Source: Plantibacter elymi (nom. nud.)
Lineage (GTDB): Bacteria > Actinomycetota > Actinomycetes > Actinomycetales > Microbacteriaceae
Length of the DNA stretch: 64,000 bases
Assembly: GCF_900177795.1 (NCBI RefSeq)
Contig: NZ_FXWJ01000001.1
Location: 372,001 to 436,000 of the forward strand
Direction of reading: 5' to 3'
Positions 8,364 to 17,402 of the stretch are shown one piece after another (position 1 is the stretch's first letter; the number at the start of each line of letters is the position of its first letter). The position numbers were made by a program, and so were the translations under genes. The notes beneath the pieces are model-generated. The model ran no database searches, was not told where the DNA came from, and saw nothing but the letters and a program-made list of their open reading frames with translations.

Positions 8364-10112
8364 ATGACGAGCGACGACACACAGCCACCGGAGGTCCAGC
8401 CCGACCCCGCCCCATCGCCGACACCAGACCCGACACCCGAGCCTCCCGCCCCGACCCCACCCGGCCCGGCATCCGACGCCCCGGAGGCGCCCACCGAGGC
8501 CGATCCGGCAGTGCCCGCGACGCAGGCGGCGTCCGACGGCACGATCGTCCTGGCCGGCGACGGCATCGATCCGACCGGAGCGACCGTGTCCACGACCGCG
8601 GTCCAGACGCTGTTGTCGGCGGCTCCGGACGGCAGCACGATCATCGTGCCGGGCGGCGCCGTCATCGCGCTCGACGCGACCCTCCTGCTCGACCGCCGGC
8701 TGGCATTGCGGGGGAGCGGCGAGCTGCGGTGGACGGCAGGCATCACGAACGCGCCGGCGATCCGCATCACCGCCCCGGGATCGACCGTGCGGGAGGTGCA
8801 CCTCACGAACCCGAACCACCTCGGTTCCGCCACGGGTGCGCGCAACATCGGCATCGACATCCGGACGAGCGACGTGATCGTCGACGGGGTGCGGATCGTG
8901 GGCTTCCAGAACGGTGTGGTGAACGAGCCCACCGGCGAGTTCGAGGGCGTCATCGTCACGAACTGCCACATCGTCGACATCGTGGGCGTGGGCGGTGGAC
9001 GCGGTTCGACCTCGAGGGCCGGCGAGGATCGCGGCGACGGCATCACCATCTGGGGTGCTCGTGCGCTCGTCTCCGGCAACGTCGTGAACGCGCTCGCCGG
9101 CACGGACGCGCGGATCGGCATTCACGCGGAAGGCCTGTCGGACTACGAGGTCGACCCGGGGCTCTACCCCGACGCGATGTTCTCGATCAACGACAACGTC
9201 GTCAGCGGTCCGTTCCGCCGCGGCATCGCATTGGAGGCGGTGTCGCACGCCACCGTGTCGGGGAACACCGTCACCGGGAACACCTGGTGGGGCATCGCCG
9301 CGATCGACACGCGCTCGACCGGGATCTCCAACAACACGGTGCGCTGGACGCGGGCGGCCGAGGACGACCAGGGGTCGGTCTGGAGCCCGTCGCGCGGGCC
9401 GATCATGGTCTACCGCAGCGCGGAGGCCACGGTGGTGGACGGCAATGTGCTGGAGATCCGTGGCGTCGCCTCAGCCGCCATCCGCCTGCAGGACGCCACC
9501 ATGCCCTCGGGCGACACCACGACGCCCGTCGGTTCGACCGACACGGTGATCACCGACAACGTCGTCCGGCTCGCCGGCGGCACGTGTCCGAGCGGGGTGG
9601 TGCTGCAACGCGCGATCCGGCCGCTCGTCGTCGGCAACCGGCTCAGCGTGACCACGCCGAGCGGGACGGCAGGCGGCGTCGTCTCGTATCTCAGCAGCGA
9701 CCTCGTCGTCGCCGACAACTCGCTCCTCGGCGCAGGTGAGGCCAGCGGGTACGGGGTGCAGCATCAGGGCGCCGGAGCCGTGCAGGTCACCGGCAACCGC
9801 GTGGAGGGGTTCCGGATCGGGCTCGCCGTCACCAATTCGACGGGCGGGGTGACCATCGTCGGCAACACGGTTCTCGCGTGCGCGACCGGGATCGACACGT
9901 ACGGCTCGACCGGCCGCTCGATGGTCGCGGCCAACCGTGTCTCGGTCTCCGGCACCGCCCACATCAACGCACAGCCGGCGACGAGCTACGTCACGACCAG
10001 GCACATGGGTACGGCGCGCCCGGCCGGTGGCGGGTCCGGCGACTTGCTCGTCGGCAACGGGCTGCTCTGGGTGAACGACCAGGGCACGTGGCGCTCGGTG
10101 AAGGTCACCTGA
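8364..10112 (+). CDS. Right-handed parallel beta-helix repeat protein
   Basis: 582 residues from the ATG at 8364, with GGGGG just upstream. The first ~50 residues are a proline/acid-rich low-complexity segment (PDPAPSPTPDPTPEPPAP type). From about residue 65 it becomes repeated short strands with NTV, DNVV, GNTV and ADNS turns, the pattern of a pectate-lyase-like right-handed beta helix. No classical signal peptide or catalytic set is recognisable, so it could be an exported carbohydrate-active or surface protein with an unusual leader, or a cytoplasmic one. It follows the uronate genes, which hints at polyuronide degradation, but the hairpin between them argues for a separate transcript. Confidence 0.75.
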   Translation: MTSDDTQPPEVQPDPAPSPTPDPTPEPPAPTPPGPASDAPEAPTEADPAVPATQAASDGTIVLAGDGIDPTGATVSTTAVQTLLSAAPDGSTIIVPGGAVIALDATLLLDRRLALRGSGELRWTAGITNAPAIRITAPGSTVREVHLTNPNHLGSATGARNIGIDIRTSDVIVDGVRIVGFQNGVVNEPTGEFEGVIVTNCHIVDIVGVGGGRGSTSRAGEDRGDGITIWGARALVSGNVVNALAGTDARIGIHAEGLSDYEVDPGLYPDAMFSINDNVVSGPFRRGIALEAVSHATVSGNTVTGNTWWGIAAIDTRSTGISNNTVRWTRAAEDDQGSVWSPSRGPIMVYRSAEATVVDGNVLEIRGVASAAIRLQDATMPSGDTTTPVGSTDTVITDNVVRLAGGTCPSGVVLQRAIRPLVVGNRLSVTTPSGTAGGVVSYLSSDLVVADNSLLGAGEASGYGVQHQGAGAVQVTGNRVEGFRIGLAVTNSTGGVTIVGNTVLACATGIDTYGSTGRSMVAANRVSVSGTAHINAQPATSYVTTRHMGTARPAGGGSGDLLVGNGLLWVNDQGTWRSVKVT

Positions 10113-10158
10113 CGCGGTCGTCGCGGCGGTCCGGTGCCGGCGTCCGGGCGTCCGGTGG

Positions 10159-11049
10159 TCAGCCCGCGAGGAGGGCGACGCCGATCACGACGACGGTCGC
10201 CGCCGCGATCCGGCGCACAGGGCGGCCCTCGCGGAGCACGAGCGCACCGAACAGGCTGACGAGGATGACGCTCACCTCGCGCATCGGCGCGACGAGGGCG
10301 ACCGGTGCCATGGTGATGGCGACCAGCACGAGGATGTACGACATCGGCGAGAGCACCCCGAAGGCGAGGATGCGCGGCCAGTGGGCGCGCAGGACCGCCG
10401 GCAGCTCGCGTGCCCGGCGTCCGAGCGATCCGGAGAACAGGACGACCTCGACCGCGGTGCAGCCGACCATGAATGCGACGGGCGAGGCACCCCAGGTGCG
10501 GACGGCGTTTGCGTCCCAGATCGTGTAGGCCGCGATCGCGACGCCGGTGAGCAGCCCGAAGGCGACCGCAGGGTCGAGGCGTCGTCGGTTGGCGCGCTCG
10601 TCGACGGCGACCGGTGACGGGTCGCTGCCGCGATCGACGAATCCGATCGCGACGACGCCGACGACGATCGCCGCGACGCCGACGAGCGCGAGCAGTGACG
10701 GGCGCTCGCCGAGCAGGAGGACGGCGATGATCACGCTGATCGTCGGACCGGTGCCGCGTGCCGTGGCGTAGACGGTGGAGAGGCGTCCGCTGGCGTAGCC
10801 GCGCTGCAGCACGAGCATGTAGACGTAGTGCAGCACGGCGGAGACCACGATGCCGATGGCGAAGCCGCTGAGGTCGTCCGTACCCAGCCCGCCGGTGAAC
10901 GGGACGACGATCGCCCACAACACGGTGCTGGACACCGCTCCCCACCAGAGGAAGGGCATGCCGATCCGGCTCACGCCGTGGGCGACGATGTTCCACGCCG
11001 CGTGGCAGACGGCGGCGGCGAGGACGATGGTGACGGCGAGCAGAGACAC
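10159..11049 (-). CDS. EamA/DMT-family transporter
   Basis: 296 residues with about ten hydrophobic helices in two homologous halves, the layout of drug/metabolite transporters (EamA domains). The N-terminal half has GYASGRLSTVYATARGTGP and LLLGERPSLLALVG; the C-terminal half has LREGRPVRRIAAATVVVIG. Substrate unknown. It lies about 180 bp downstream of ridA on the same strand and may be the last gene of the kdgK-iclR-ridA transcript, possibly exporting a metabolite or toxic by-product. The gap leaves this uncertain. Confidence 0.85.
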   Translation of the reverse strand: MSLLAVTIVLAAAVCHAAWNIVAHGVSRIGMPFLWWGAVSSTVLWAIVVPFTGGLGTDDLSGFAIGIVVSAVLHYVYMLVLQRGYASGRLSTVYATARGTGPTISVIIAVLLLGERPSLLALVGVAAIVVGVVAIGFVDRGSDPSPVAVDERANRRRLDPAVAFGLLTGVAIAAYTIWDANAVRTWGASPVAFMVGCTAVEVVLFSGSLGRRARELPAVLRAHWPRILAFGVLSPMSYILVLVAITMAPVALVAPMREVSVILVSLFGALVLREGRPVRRIAAATVVVIGVALLAG

Positions 11050-11232
11050 GTGAGACCCTTCCGATCCTCGCGGGCGCGACGATCAGGGTCCTCCGGGCTT
11101 TTATCCTGTCAGATGACGGTCGCCGGCTGGCCGCCGACCGTGGCGCCGCTCGGACCAGTCGAGCTGTCGCTCCGGAACCCTAGGCGATATCGCGCACCAC
11201 GCTACCAGCCTCCGGCGAGGCGTGTCCGTGCG

Positions 11233-11637
11233 TCAGTCGACGATCGCGATGGCGTCGATCTCGACGAGCATCTCCTCGCGGGGGAGGCCCGTGAAGACCG
11301 TGGTGCGGGAGGGCAGGACGCCGCCCTTCACGCGCGAACCGACGAACTCACCGTAGGCGTCGTTCATGATCGCGAAGTCCTCGCGCTTGGTGAGGTAGAC
11401 GCGCAGCATCATGACGTCGTCGAAGGTCGCGCCGCCGGCCGCGAGGATCGCCTCGACGTTCTGCAGCGTGCGGGTGGTCTGCGCGGCGACGTCGCCCGGG
11501 AACAGGTACTCGTTCGTCGCGGGGTCGACGGGGCCCTGGCCGGAGACCTGGACGAAGTTGCCCTTGCGGACCCCCTGGGAGAAGGTGTGCGCCGGAGCCG
11601 GGGCGTCGGTGGTGGAGATGGCGGTGCGTTCGGTCAT
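11233..11637 (-). CDS. RidA/YjgF-family enamine/imine deaminase
   Basis: 134 residues, typical for RidA. Family features: SQGVRKGNFVQVSGQGPVD at the N-terminus, TLQNVEAILAAGGATFDDVMMLRVYL in the middle and the C-terminal EMLVEIDAIAIV. RidA proteins hydrolyse reactive enamine/imine intermediates released by PLP-dependent dehydratases and deaminases. That makes its position informative, since a PLP deaminase is encoded just across the divergent promoter (13726). It follows iclR on the same strand after a repeat-filled gap of about 115 bp. Confidence 0.88.
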   Translation of the reverse strand: MTERTAISTTDAPAPAHTFSQGVRKGNFVQVSGQGPVDPATNEYLFPGDVAAQTTRTLQNVEAILAAGGATFDDVMMLRVYLTKREDFAIMNDAYGEFVGSRVKGGVLPSRTTVFTGLPREEMLVEIDAIAIVD

Positions 11638-11660
11638 GGGGTGTGTCCTTCGGTTGGTGG

Positions 11661-11753
11661 CCCTTCGACAAGCTCAGGGACCGGGATGGGTGGTCAGGGA
11701 CCGGGATGGGTGGTCAGGGACCGGGATGGGTGGTCGGGGACCGGGTATGGGGG
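11661..11753. repeat. CCCTTCGACAAGCTCAGGG element with 20-bp tandem array
   Basis: The dispersed element at 11661-11679 is followed by four 20-bp units beginning TCAGGGACCGGGATGGG at 11674, 11694, 11714 and 11734. The last unit has diverged. The units again copy the edge of the element. Confidence 0.9.
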
Positions 11754-12527
11754 TCAGGCGGTGGCGGAGGGTTCGGCGGCGACCGGCGGTGCGTAGCCGA
11801 GTTCGGCGGAGATCGCGGTCGTGGTGGCGAGGAGCTGCGGCAGGAGGGCGCGGACGCCGCTGTGGGGGAGGACCATCGTCGGGACCGAGATCGACACCGC
11901 CGCGGTGACCCGGCCGTCAGGCCCGAACACCGGCGCGGCCACGCAGTTCATGAAGCTCTCGTGCTCCTCGTGGTCCTCGGCCCATCCGCGTTCGGTCGAA
12001 CGCTCGATCTCGGCGAGCAGGGCGTCGGCGTCGGTGATGGTCTTGTCGGTGTACCGCTCGAACACGATGCCGGTGACGACGCGTCGACGCTCCGCCTCGT
12101 CGAGTCCACCGAGGAGGACCTTCGCGACCCCGGTCGCGTACAGGGAGGCGGGCAGGCCGACGCGCGAGTACATGCGGAGGGGCTGACGGGACTCGACCTT
12201 GTCGATGTAGAAGACGGAGCCGCCCTCGTAGGCGGCGAGGTGCACCGTTTGGCCCGTGGCCGCCCCGAGCGCCCGGATGTGCGGCGCGGCGACGCCGCGG
12301 ACGTCCTGCTCGTCGAGCGCGGTCTGGGTCAGCTCGAACATCGCCCGCCCGAGGTGGTACCGGAACGACGCGTCGCGCGTGACGAAGCCGTGCTCCTCGA
12401 GGGTGTTGAGCAGGCGCAGCACCGTGGTCTTGTGCACGCCGGCTGTCGCCGCGAGCGCGTCGAGGGAGTTGGTGCCCGAGACGATCTCGCGGAGGAGGTC
12501 GAGGGCCCGGGACAGCGATTGACTCAT
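11754..12527 (-). CDS. IclR-family transcriptional regulator
   Basis: 257 residues. The N-terminal winged helix-turn-helix (SLDALAATAGVHKTTVLRLLNTLEEHGFV) is followed by an IclR effector domain with VHLAAYEGGSVFYIDKVES, GLPASLYATGVAKVLLGG and the C-terminal FGPDGRVTAAVSISVPT. Its ATG overlaps the kdgK stop by 4 bp, so it is cotranscribed with the KDG kinase. IclR relatives of the KdgR type sense KDG or related sugar acids. The most likely targets are the divergent kdgK/deaminase promoters, where TTGC/GCAA half-sites are clustered (13650-13675). Confidence 0.9.
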   Translation of the reverse strand: MSQSLSRALDLLREIVSGTNSLDALAATAGVHKTTVLRLLNTLEEHGFVTRDASFRYHLGRAMFELTQTALDEQDVRGVAAPHIRALGAATGQTVHLAAYEGGSVFYIDKVESRQPLRMYSRVGLPASLYATGVAKVLLGGLDEAERRRVVTGIVFERYTDKTITDADALLAEIERSTERGWAEDHEEHESFMNCVAAPVFGPDGRVTAAVSISVPTMVLPHSGVRALLPQLLATTTAISAELGYAPPVAAEPSATA

Positions 12528-13573
12528 GCGTCGATCATCCCGTGCGCGCCGACGGTCGTCCACGGCAGCGGGCGGTCGGCGGTGATGCGCCACGACGCCC
12601 ACTCCTCATCGGTCGCCTCGACGATGGTGTCCACGCCTTTCGCGTCGGGTACGAGCTCGGGGCGGTCGCCATGGCAGATGAGCGTCGACGCCGCGACCGC
12701 GTGGCCGAGCCGCGTGCAGGCGGTGTCGGAGCGACCCGAGGCCAGCCCGGCGAGGTAGCCGGCGGCGAACGCGTCGCCCGCGCCGACGGTCTCGACGACG
12801 TCGACCGACAACGACCGCACCTCGATGCCCGCCTCGGAGCCGCGGTGGAGGGTGGTCGCTGCGTTCTCCTCGTCCTTGAGCACGATGCGCTGCAGGGTCG
12901 GCAGCTCGGCGAAGAGGCGGGCGGCGTCCGTGTGGCCGAAGAACAGCTCCGCTTCGTCGACGCCGAGGAACAGGACGGACGCCTGGTCGAGGAGACGGTG
13001 CAGCGGGGCGGTCGAGCGACGTTCCCAGAGTCGCGGGCGGAAGTTGAGGTCGACGCTCAGGATGGTGCCTCGGGGCAGTGCGCCGCCCAGCTCGCCCACG
13101 AGCAGCGCGGTCGAGTCGGAGAGGGCCGGGGTGATGCCGGAGGTGTGCACGATGGCGGAGGCGGTGATGGCCGCCCGGGTCGCCTCGTGTCGCAGGGTGT
13201 CGGCGCCGAGCTGCGACGCGGCGGACTCGCTGCGGTAGTAGTGCATCCGCGGTCGACGGTCGCCGTCGGCGCTCACGACCGTCTCCTTGACGTAGAGGCC
13301 GGTGGGCCGGTGGTCGTCACGTTCGACGGCGTCGGTGAGCACGCCGTCGTGCCGGGCCGTCTCGAGGATGTAGTCGCCGAAGCCATCGGCCCCGAGGCGT
13401 GAGATCCAGTGGGTGGGGACGCCCAGGCGCGCGAGGCTGGAGGCGACGTTGAACTCGGCGCCACCGACAGCCGTCTGGTAGGCGCGTGCCTCGGCGACCG
13501 GAAGCTGGCCCTCGGGCAGGAGGACGACCATCGCTTCGCCGATCGTGCTCACGCTGGACGGTGACGTCGTCAT
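12524..13573 (-). CDS. kdgK: 2-keto-3-deoxygluconate kinase (PfkB family)
   Basis: 349-residue ribokinase-fold sugar kinase. It shows the N-terminal GEAMVVLLP and VGGAEFNVASSLARLG (sugar binding), RPTGLYVKE, the central SVDLNFRPRLW typical of KDG kinases, and the catalytic GAGDAFAAG near residue 265. It phosphorylates KDG to KDPG, which the aldolase at 15054 cleaves. ATG 13573 fits the upstream AGGGG better than GTG 13576. It is coupled to iclR by a 4-bp overlap and divergent from the deaminase gene. It serves both the uronate route (manD product) and the local amino-sugar-acid route. Confidence 0.88.
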   Translation of the reverse strand: MTTSPSSVSTIGEAMVVLLPEGQLPVAEARAYQTAVGGAEFNVASSLARLGVPTHWISRLGADGFGDYILETARHDGVLTDAVERDDHRPTGLYVKETVVSADGDRRPRMHYYRSESAASQLGADTLRHEATRAAITASAIVHTSGITPALSDSTALLVGELGGALPRGTILSVDLNFRPRLWERRSTAPLHRLLDQASVLFLGVDEAELFFGHTDAARLFAELPTLQRIVLKDEENAATTLHRGSEAGIEVRSLSVDVVETVGAGDAFAAGYLAGLASGRSDTACTRLGHAVAASTLICHGDRPELVPDAKGVDTIVEATDEEWASWRITADRPLPWTTVGAHGMIDA

Positions 13574-13649
13574 CACGGTTCCCCTCGCGTCTCGGCCGGG
13601 TCCGGTTGACGGCCTGTGGACGTAATGCTAGAACAGACGTAGCGCCGGA

Positions 13650-13675
13650 TGCAATGTCGGTTGCAAGATGCGCAA
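13650..13675. promoter_or_regulatory. Candidate IclR operator cluster between kdgK and the deaminase gene
   Basis: TGCAA at 13650, TTGCA at 13661 and GCGCAA at 13670 give overlapping inverted TTGC/GCAA half-sites: TGCAAtgtcggTTGCA, then TTGCaagatgcGCAA. The site is in the only divergent gap of the cluster and fits autoregulation by the cluster IclR protein. Binding is inferred. Confidence 0.4.
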
Positions 13676-13725
13676 CGCTTGACGCTCGCGACGTCGGCAG
13701 CGCTCGATCGTGAAACGAGGAGACC

Positions 13726-15030
13726 ATGACGGACGACTTCGATGCCGGCGCGCTGGGCGCGCTCGACGGCAGCCTCAAGGGCTTCCCGCCGGCGTCCGTC
13801 GGAACCGACGCCGCCGCGTTCCTCGCCGGTCGACCGGCGCTCGCCGATTTCACCACCCCGCTCGTCACGCTCGACCGCTCGGCGATCACCGACAACGTCG
13901 AGACCATGCGGCAGTGGTGCGACCGCACAGGAGTTGGCCTCGCGCCGCACGGCAAGACGACGATGAACCGAGCCCTGTGGCAGCGTCAGCTCGACGCGGG
14001 TGCCTGGGGCATCACCGTCGCGACCCCGTGGCAGCTCTCCATCGCGCTGGACTGGTCGATCCCCCGCGTGATGCTCGCCAACGCCCTCGTGCAGCCCGAA
14101 CACCTGCGCGCCGTCGCGCGGTCCCTCGACAGCGGCGACGCCGAGATCGTCGTGTGGGCCGATTCCGTCCGAGCCGTGCAGATCATGTCGCGCGTGCTCG
14201 CCGAGCAGCCACCCCGTCGCCCCCTCCACGTGCTCGTGGAACTCGGTGCGCCGGGCGGCCGCACCGGAGCCCGGGATCAGGCCACCGCGCTCGAGATCGC
14301 CGAGGCCGTCGTCGCCTCACCCGAGCTCGCGCTCACCGGCGTCAGCGGCTACGAGGGGGCCCTCGCGCACCACGGCGACGACGGTTCGCTGCAGATCGTC
14401 CGCGACTACCTGGAGTCGCTCGCCGCGCTCCACGGCGCGCTCCTCGCAGGCGGCCGGTACGACGAACGTGTCCGGACGCTCATCGTGACCGCCGGGGGCA
14501 GCGCCTACTTCGACGTGGTCGCCGAGGTCCTCGCCGGACTGCGCGACCTCGACGGTGCTCACGGACGCGCCGTCGACGTGCTGCTGCGCTCCGGCGCGTA
14601 CGTCACCCACGACGACGGCTTCTACCGCGGGATCACGCCGCTCGGCCGCCACGAGGGCACCGGCGACTTCCGCTCCGCGATCCACGGCTGGGCGACGATC
14701 GTCTCCCGCCCCGAGCCCGGTCTCGCGCTCATCGACGGCGGGAAGCGCGACTTCCCGTTCGACGAGGGACTCCCCGAGGTGCAGGGCGTCCGCCGCGCCG
14801 GGTCCGCCACCGTCGAGCCGCTCCCGGGCGCGACGACCACGGCCATGAACGACCAGCACACTTTCGTCTCCCTGCCGCCCGGCAGCGACGCCGAGGTCGG
14901 CGACGTCATCCGCCTGGGCCTCTCCCACCCGTGCACCACCTTCGACAAGTGGCGTGCCCTCGTCGTCATCGACGACGTCCGTCTCGCCGAACCGAGCGCC
15001 GTCGACGCCGTCACCACCACCTTCGGCTGA
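13726..15030 (+). CDS. PLP-dependent amino (sugar) acid deaminase, DSD1/D-threonine-aldolase fold
   Basis: 434 residues of the alanine-racemase-N/D-serine-dehydratase-like group. The PLP Lys is K77 in APHGKTTM. The C-terminal domain ends in LSHPCTTFDKW, where H401 and C403 match the zinc ligands of eukaryotic D-serine dehydratase. The family performs alpha,beta-elimination or deamination of hydroxy amino acids. Because KDPG aldolase, KDG kinase, RidA and a deacylase surround it, I infer conversion of 2-amino-2-deoxy-gluconate to KDG plus ammonia. D-serine or D-threonine dehydration is the alternative. The aldolase start follows 23 bp after its stop. Confidence 0.8.
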   Translation: MTDDFDAGALGALDGSLKGFPPASVGTDAAAFLAGRPALADFTTPLVTLDRSAITDNVETMRQWCDRTGVGLAPHGKTTMNRALWQRQLDAGAWGITVATPWQLSIALDWSIPRVMLANALVQPEHLRAVARSLDSGDAEIVVWADSVRAVQIMSRVLAEQPPRRPLHVLVELGAPGGRTGARDQATALEIAEAVVASPELALTGVSGYEGALAHHGDDGSLQIVRDYLESLAALHGALLAGGRYDERVRTLIVTAGGSAYFDVVAEVLAGLRDLDGAHGRAVDVLLRSGAYVTHDDGFYRGITPLGRHEGTGDFRSAIHGWATIVSRPEPGLALIDGGKRDFPFDEGLPEVQGVRRAGSATVEPLPGATTTAMNDQHTFVSLPPGSDAEVGDVIRLGLSHPCTTFDKWRALVVIDDVRLAEPSAVDAVTTTFG

Positions 15031-15053
15031 GCCGACCCGAACAGGAGCCCCGC

Positions 15054-15713
15054 ATGACGCTCGAGACCCCTCCCACCACGCCGCACGCCCTCGACGCACT
15101 GTACGCCGACCGCGCCATCGCCGTCGTCCGCGTGCCCGTCATCCCCGACCCGGTCGAACTCTGCCGGGCGCTCGCCGCGGGCGGGATCCGCAGTGTGGAG
15201 TTCACCTTCACCACGCCGGGCGTCGAAGCGCTCATCCGCGCCGCGGCCGACGCGATCGGCGACCACGGGGCCGTGATCGGCGCGGGGACGGTCGTGGACC
15301 ACGACACCGCGCAGCGCGCCGTCGACAGCGGAGCGCAGTTCCTGGTCACGCCCGGTCTGAGCGAGGAGGTCGCCGAGGTCGCCACCGCCGCCGGCATCCC
15401 GTTCCTGCTCGGGGCGATGACGCCGAGCGAGGTCATGCGCGCCGCGTCGCTCGGTTCCCACGCGGTGAAGATCTTCCCCGCCGCCGCCATGGGGTCCGGC
15501 TTCCTCAAGGACCTCAAGGGTCCGTTCCCGGGTCTCCGGCTCGTGCCGTCGGGCGGACTGCACGCCGGCAACGCCCGGGAGTACATCCAGGCCGGCGCAG
15601 CCGCCGTCACCGCGGGGTCGAGTGTGGTCGGTGCGGCCGACATCGCCGCCGCCGACTGGGCCGGGGTCACCGAGCGCGCGACCGCCTTCACCACGGCGGC
15701 CCTCCTGCCGTGA
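15054..15713 (+). CDS. eda: KDPG aldolase (2-dehydro-3-deoxy-phosphogluconate aldolase)
   Basis: 219-residue class I aldolase. Key features: IAVVRVP at the N-terminus, SVEFTFTTPGVEALI with the catalytic-type Glu, IGAGTV, VTPGLSEEV and the Schiff-base Lys K139 in VKIFPAAAMG (the E. coli enzyme uses K133). It cleaves KDPG to pyruvate and glyceraldehyde-3-phosphate. AGGAG lies 7 bp before the ATG. The stop overlaps the next GTG start (GTGA), coupling it to the deacylase. It completes both acid-sugar routes in this window. Confidence 0.93.
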   Translation: MTLETPPTTPHALDALYADRAIAVVRVPVIPDPVELCRALAAGGIRSVEFTFTTPGVEALIRAAADAIGDHGAVIGAGTVVDHDTAQRAVDSGAQFLVTPGLSEEVAEVATAAGIPFLLGAMTPSEVMRAASLGSHAVKIFPAAAMGSGFLKDLKGPFPGLRLVPSGGLHAGNAREYIQAGAAAVTAGSSVVGAADIAAADWAGVTERATAFTTAALLP

Positions 15714-17350
15714 CCTCGCGACCGACGGCCGGTGCGCGCGCGGTGGTCATCCGCGGCGCTCGCATCGTCGACGGCACCGGCGGACCGAGCGTGCACGGGT
15801 CACTGCTCCTCGACCGGGGCCGCATTGCCGCGATCGGGGCGTCCGCCGAGGCCGACGCGCCCGCCGACGCCCTGATCATCGACGCCGACGGTCTCGTCGC
15901 GTCGCCCGGCTTCATCGACATGCACGCCCACTCCGACCTCGCCGTCCTTCGCGACCACGAGCACCTCGCGAAAGTCTCGCAGGGCGTCACCACGGAGGTC
16001 CTCGGACAGGACGGGCTCTCCTACGCCCCGACGGACGACCGCACCATGTCGATCGTCCGACAGCAGATCGCCGGCTGGAACGGGCAACCCGACGACGTCG
16101 ACTTCGCGTGGCGGACCGTCGGCGAGTACCTCGACCGGGTCGACCGCGGGGCCGCGCTGAACGTCGCCTACCTGGTGCCGCAGGGCTCCGTCCGGATGCT
16201 CGTGGTCGGCACCGAGAACCGGGCTGCGACCGCTGACGAGATCGCTCGTATGCAGGAGCTCGTCGCGGCGGGTCTGCGGGAGGGGGCCGTCGGGATGTCC
16301 TCCGGCCTCACCTACGTGCCCGGGATGTTCGCCGACACCGAGGAGCTCGTCGCGCTGTGCCGCACCGTCGCGGAGCACGGCGGCTTCTACGCACCGCACC
16401 AGCGCTCGTACGGCAAGGGTGCACTCGAGGCGTACGCGGAGATGATCGACATCAGTCGTCGTTCCGGGTGCGCGCTGCACCTCACGCACGCGACGATGAA
16501 CTTCGGCGTCAACGCCGGCCGGGCCGCCGAACTCGTGGCCCTCATCGACGCCGCCATCGCGAACGGCGTCGACATCACGCTCGACACCTATCCCTACCTG
16601 CCGGGTTCGACGACCCTGTCGGCGTTGCTGCCGAGCTGGGCGGCGGTCGGCGGGCCGGACGCGACGATCGAGCGTCTGGGCGACGACGACGTCCGGGCGC
16701 GGATCCGATACGAGCTGGAGGTCCTCGGCACGGACGGCTGTCACGGTGTCGTCACCGACTGGGCCACGATCGAGATCTCCGGCGTCGCGAACCCCGAGCT
16801 CGCCGGCTTCGTCGGACGGACCGTCGCCGACATCGCCGCCGAGGACGCGGGACACGCATGGTCGGGCGACCCGACGGCCCTGTTCTTCGCGCTCCTCGAA
16901 GCCGATCGGCTCGCGACCGGCATCCTCCAGCACGTCGGCGACGAGGCCAACGTGCGCACGATGATGGCGCACCCGGCCCACACCGGCGGGAGCGATGGGA
17001 TCCTCATCGGCGCGAAGCCACACCCGCGTGCCTGGGGCACCTTCCCGCGCTACCTCGGCCACTACGTCCGCGAGGAGGGGGTGCTCGGGCTGGAAGACGC
17101 CGTCGCCCACCTCACCTCGCGACCGGCCGCGCGCCTCGGCCTCAGCGACCGCGGCGTGCTCCGCGTCGGAGCCGTCGCCGACCTCGTCCTCTTCGACCCT
17201 GCGGCCATCGCCGACCGCGCGACGTTCGCCGAGCCCCGGCAACAGGCCGCCGGCATCCCGTGGGTGTTCGTGAACGGTGCCGCCGTCATCGCCGACGGTC
17301 GACGCACCGACGCCGTCCCCGGCCGCTCGATCCGCCGAAGCCCGGCCTGA
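15710..17350 (+). CDS. N-acyl-D-amino-acid deacylase (D-aminoacylase family amidohydrolase)
   Basis: 546 residues from a GTG overlapping the eda stop. Amidohydrolase superfamily: GFIDMHAHSD supplies the metal HxH (H72, H74). Family-like segments include GMSSGLTYVPG, APHQRSYGKGALEAY, HLTHATMNFG and MAHPAHTGGSDG with a catalytic-type Asp. D-aminoacylases remove the acyl group from N-acyl-D-amino acids. Located between KDPG aldolase and a gluconate-type permease, next to the PLP deaminase, it is a good candidate for deacetylating N-acetyl-D-glucosaminate before deamination (inference). A plain N-acyl-D-amino acid role is the alternative. Confidence 0.85.
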   Translation: MTSRPTAGARAVVIRGARIVDGTGGPSVHGSLLLDRGRIAAIGASAEADAPADALIIDADGLVASPGFIDMHAHSDLAVLRDHEHLAKVSQGVTTEVLGQDGLSYAPTDDRTMSIVRQQIAGWNGQPDDVDFAWRTVGEYLDRVDRGAALNVAYLVPQGSVRMLVVGTENRAATADEIARMQELVAAGLREGAVGMSSGLTYVPGMFADTEELVALCRTVAEHGGFYAPHQRSYGKGALEAYAEMIDISRRSGCALHLTHATMNFGVNAGRAAELVALIDAAIANGVDITLDTYPYLPGSTTLSALLPSWAAVGGPDATIERLGDDDVRARIRYELEVLGTDGCHGVVTDWATIEISGVANPELAGFVGRTVADIAAEDAGHAWSGDPTALFFALLEADRLATGILQHVGDEANVRTMMAHPAHTGGSDGILIGAKPHPRAWGTFPRYLGHYVREEGVLGLEDAVAHLTSRPAARLGLSDRGVLRVGAVADLVLFDPAAIADRATFAEPRQQAAGIPWVFVNGAAVIADGRRTDAVPGRSIRRSPA

Positions 17351-17402
17351 CCGCTCCCTCGTTCCTCCCCGCCCCGCGCCCACAGACACAGAAGGTCCTC
17401 CC

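Noticed and set aside
11674-11753. Tandem units of 19-23 bp mistaken for CRISPR repeats (also at 6765, 40415, 43482)
   Set aside because: The units are directly contiguous with no spacers, and no cas gene is present.
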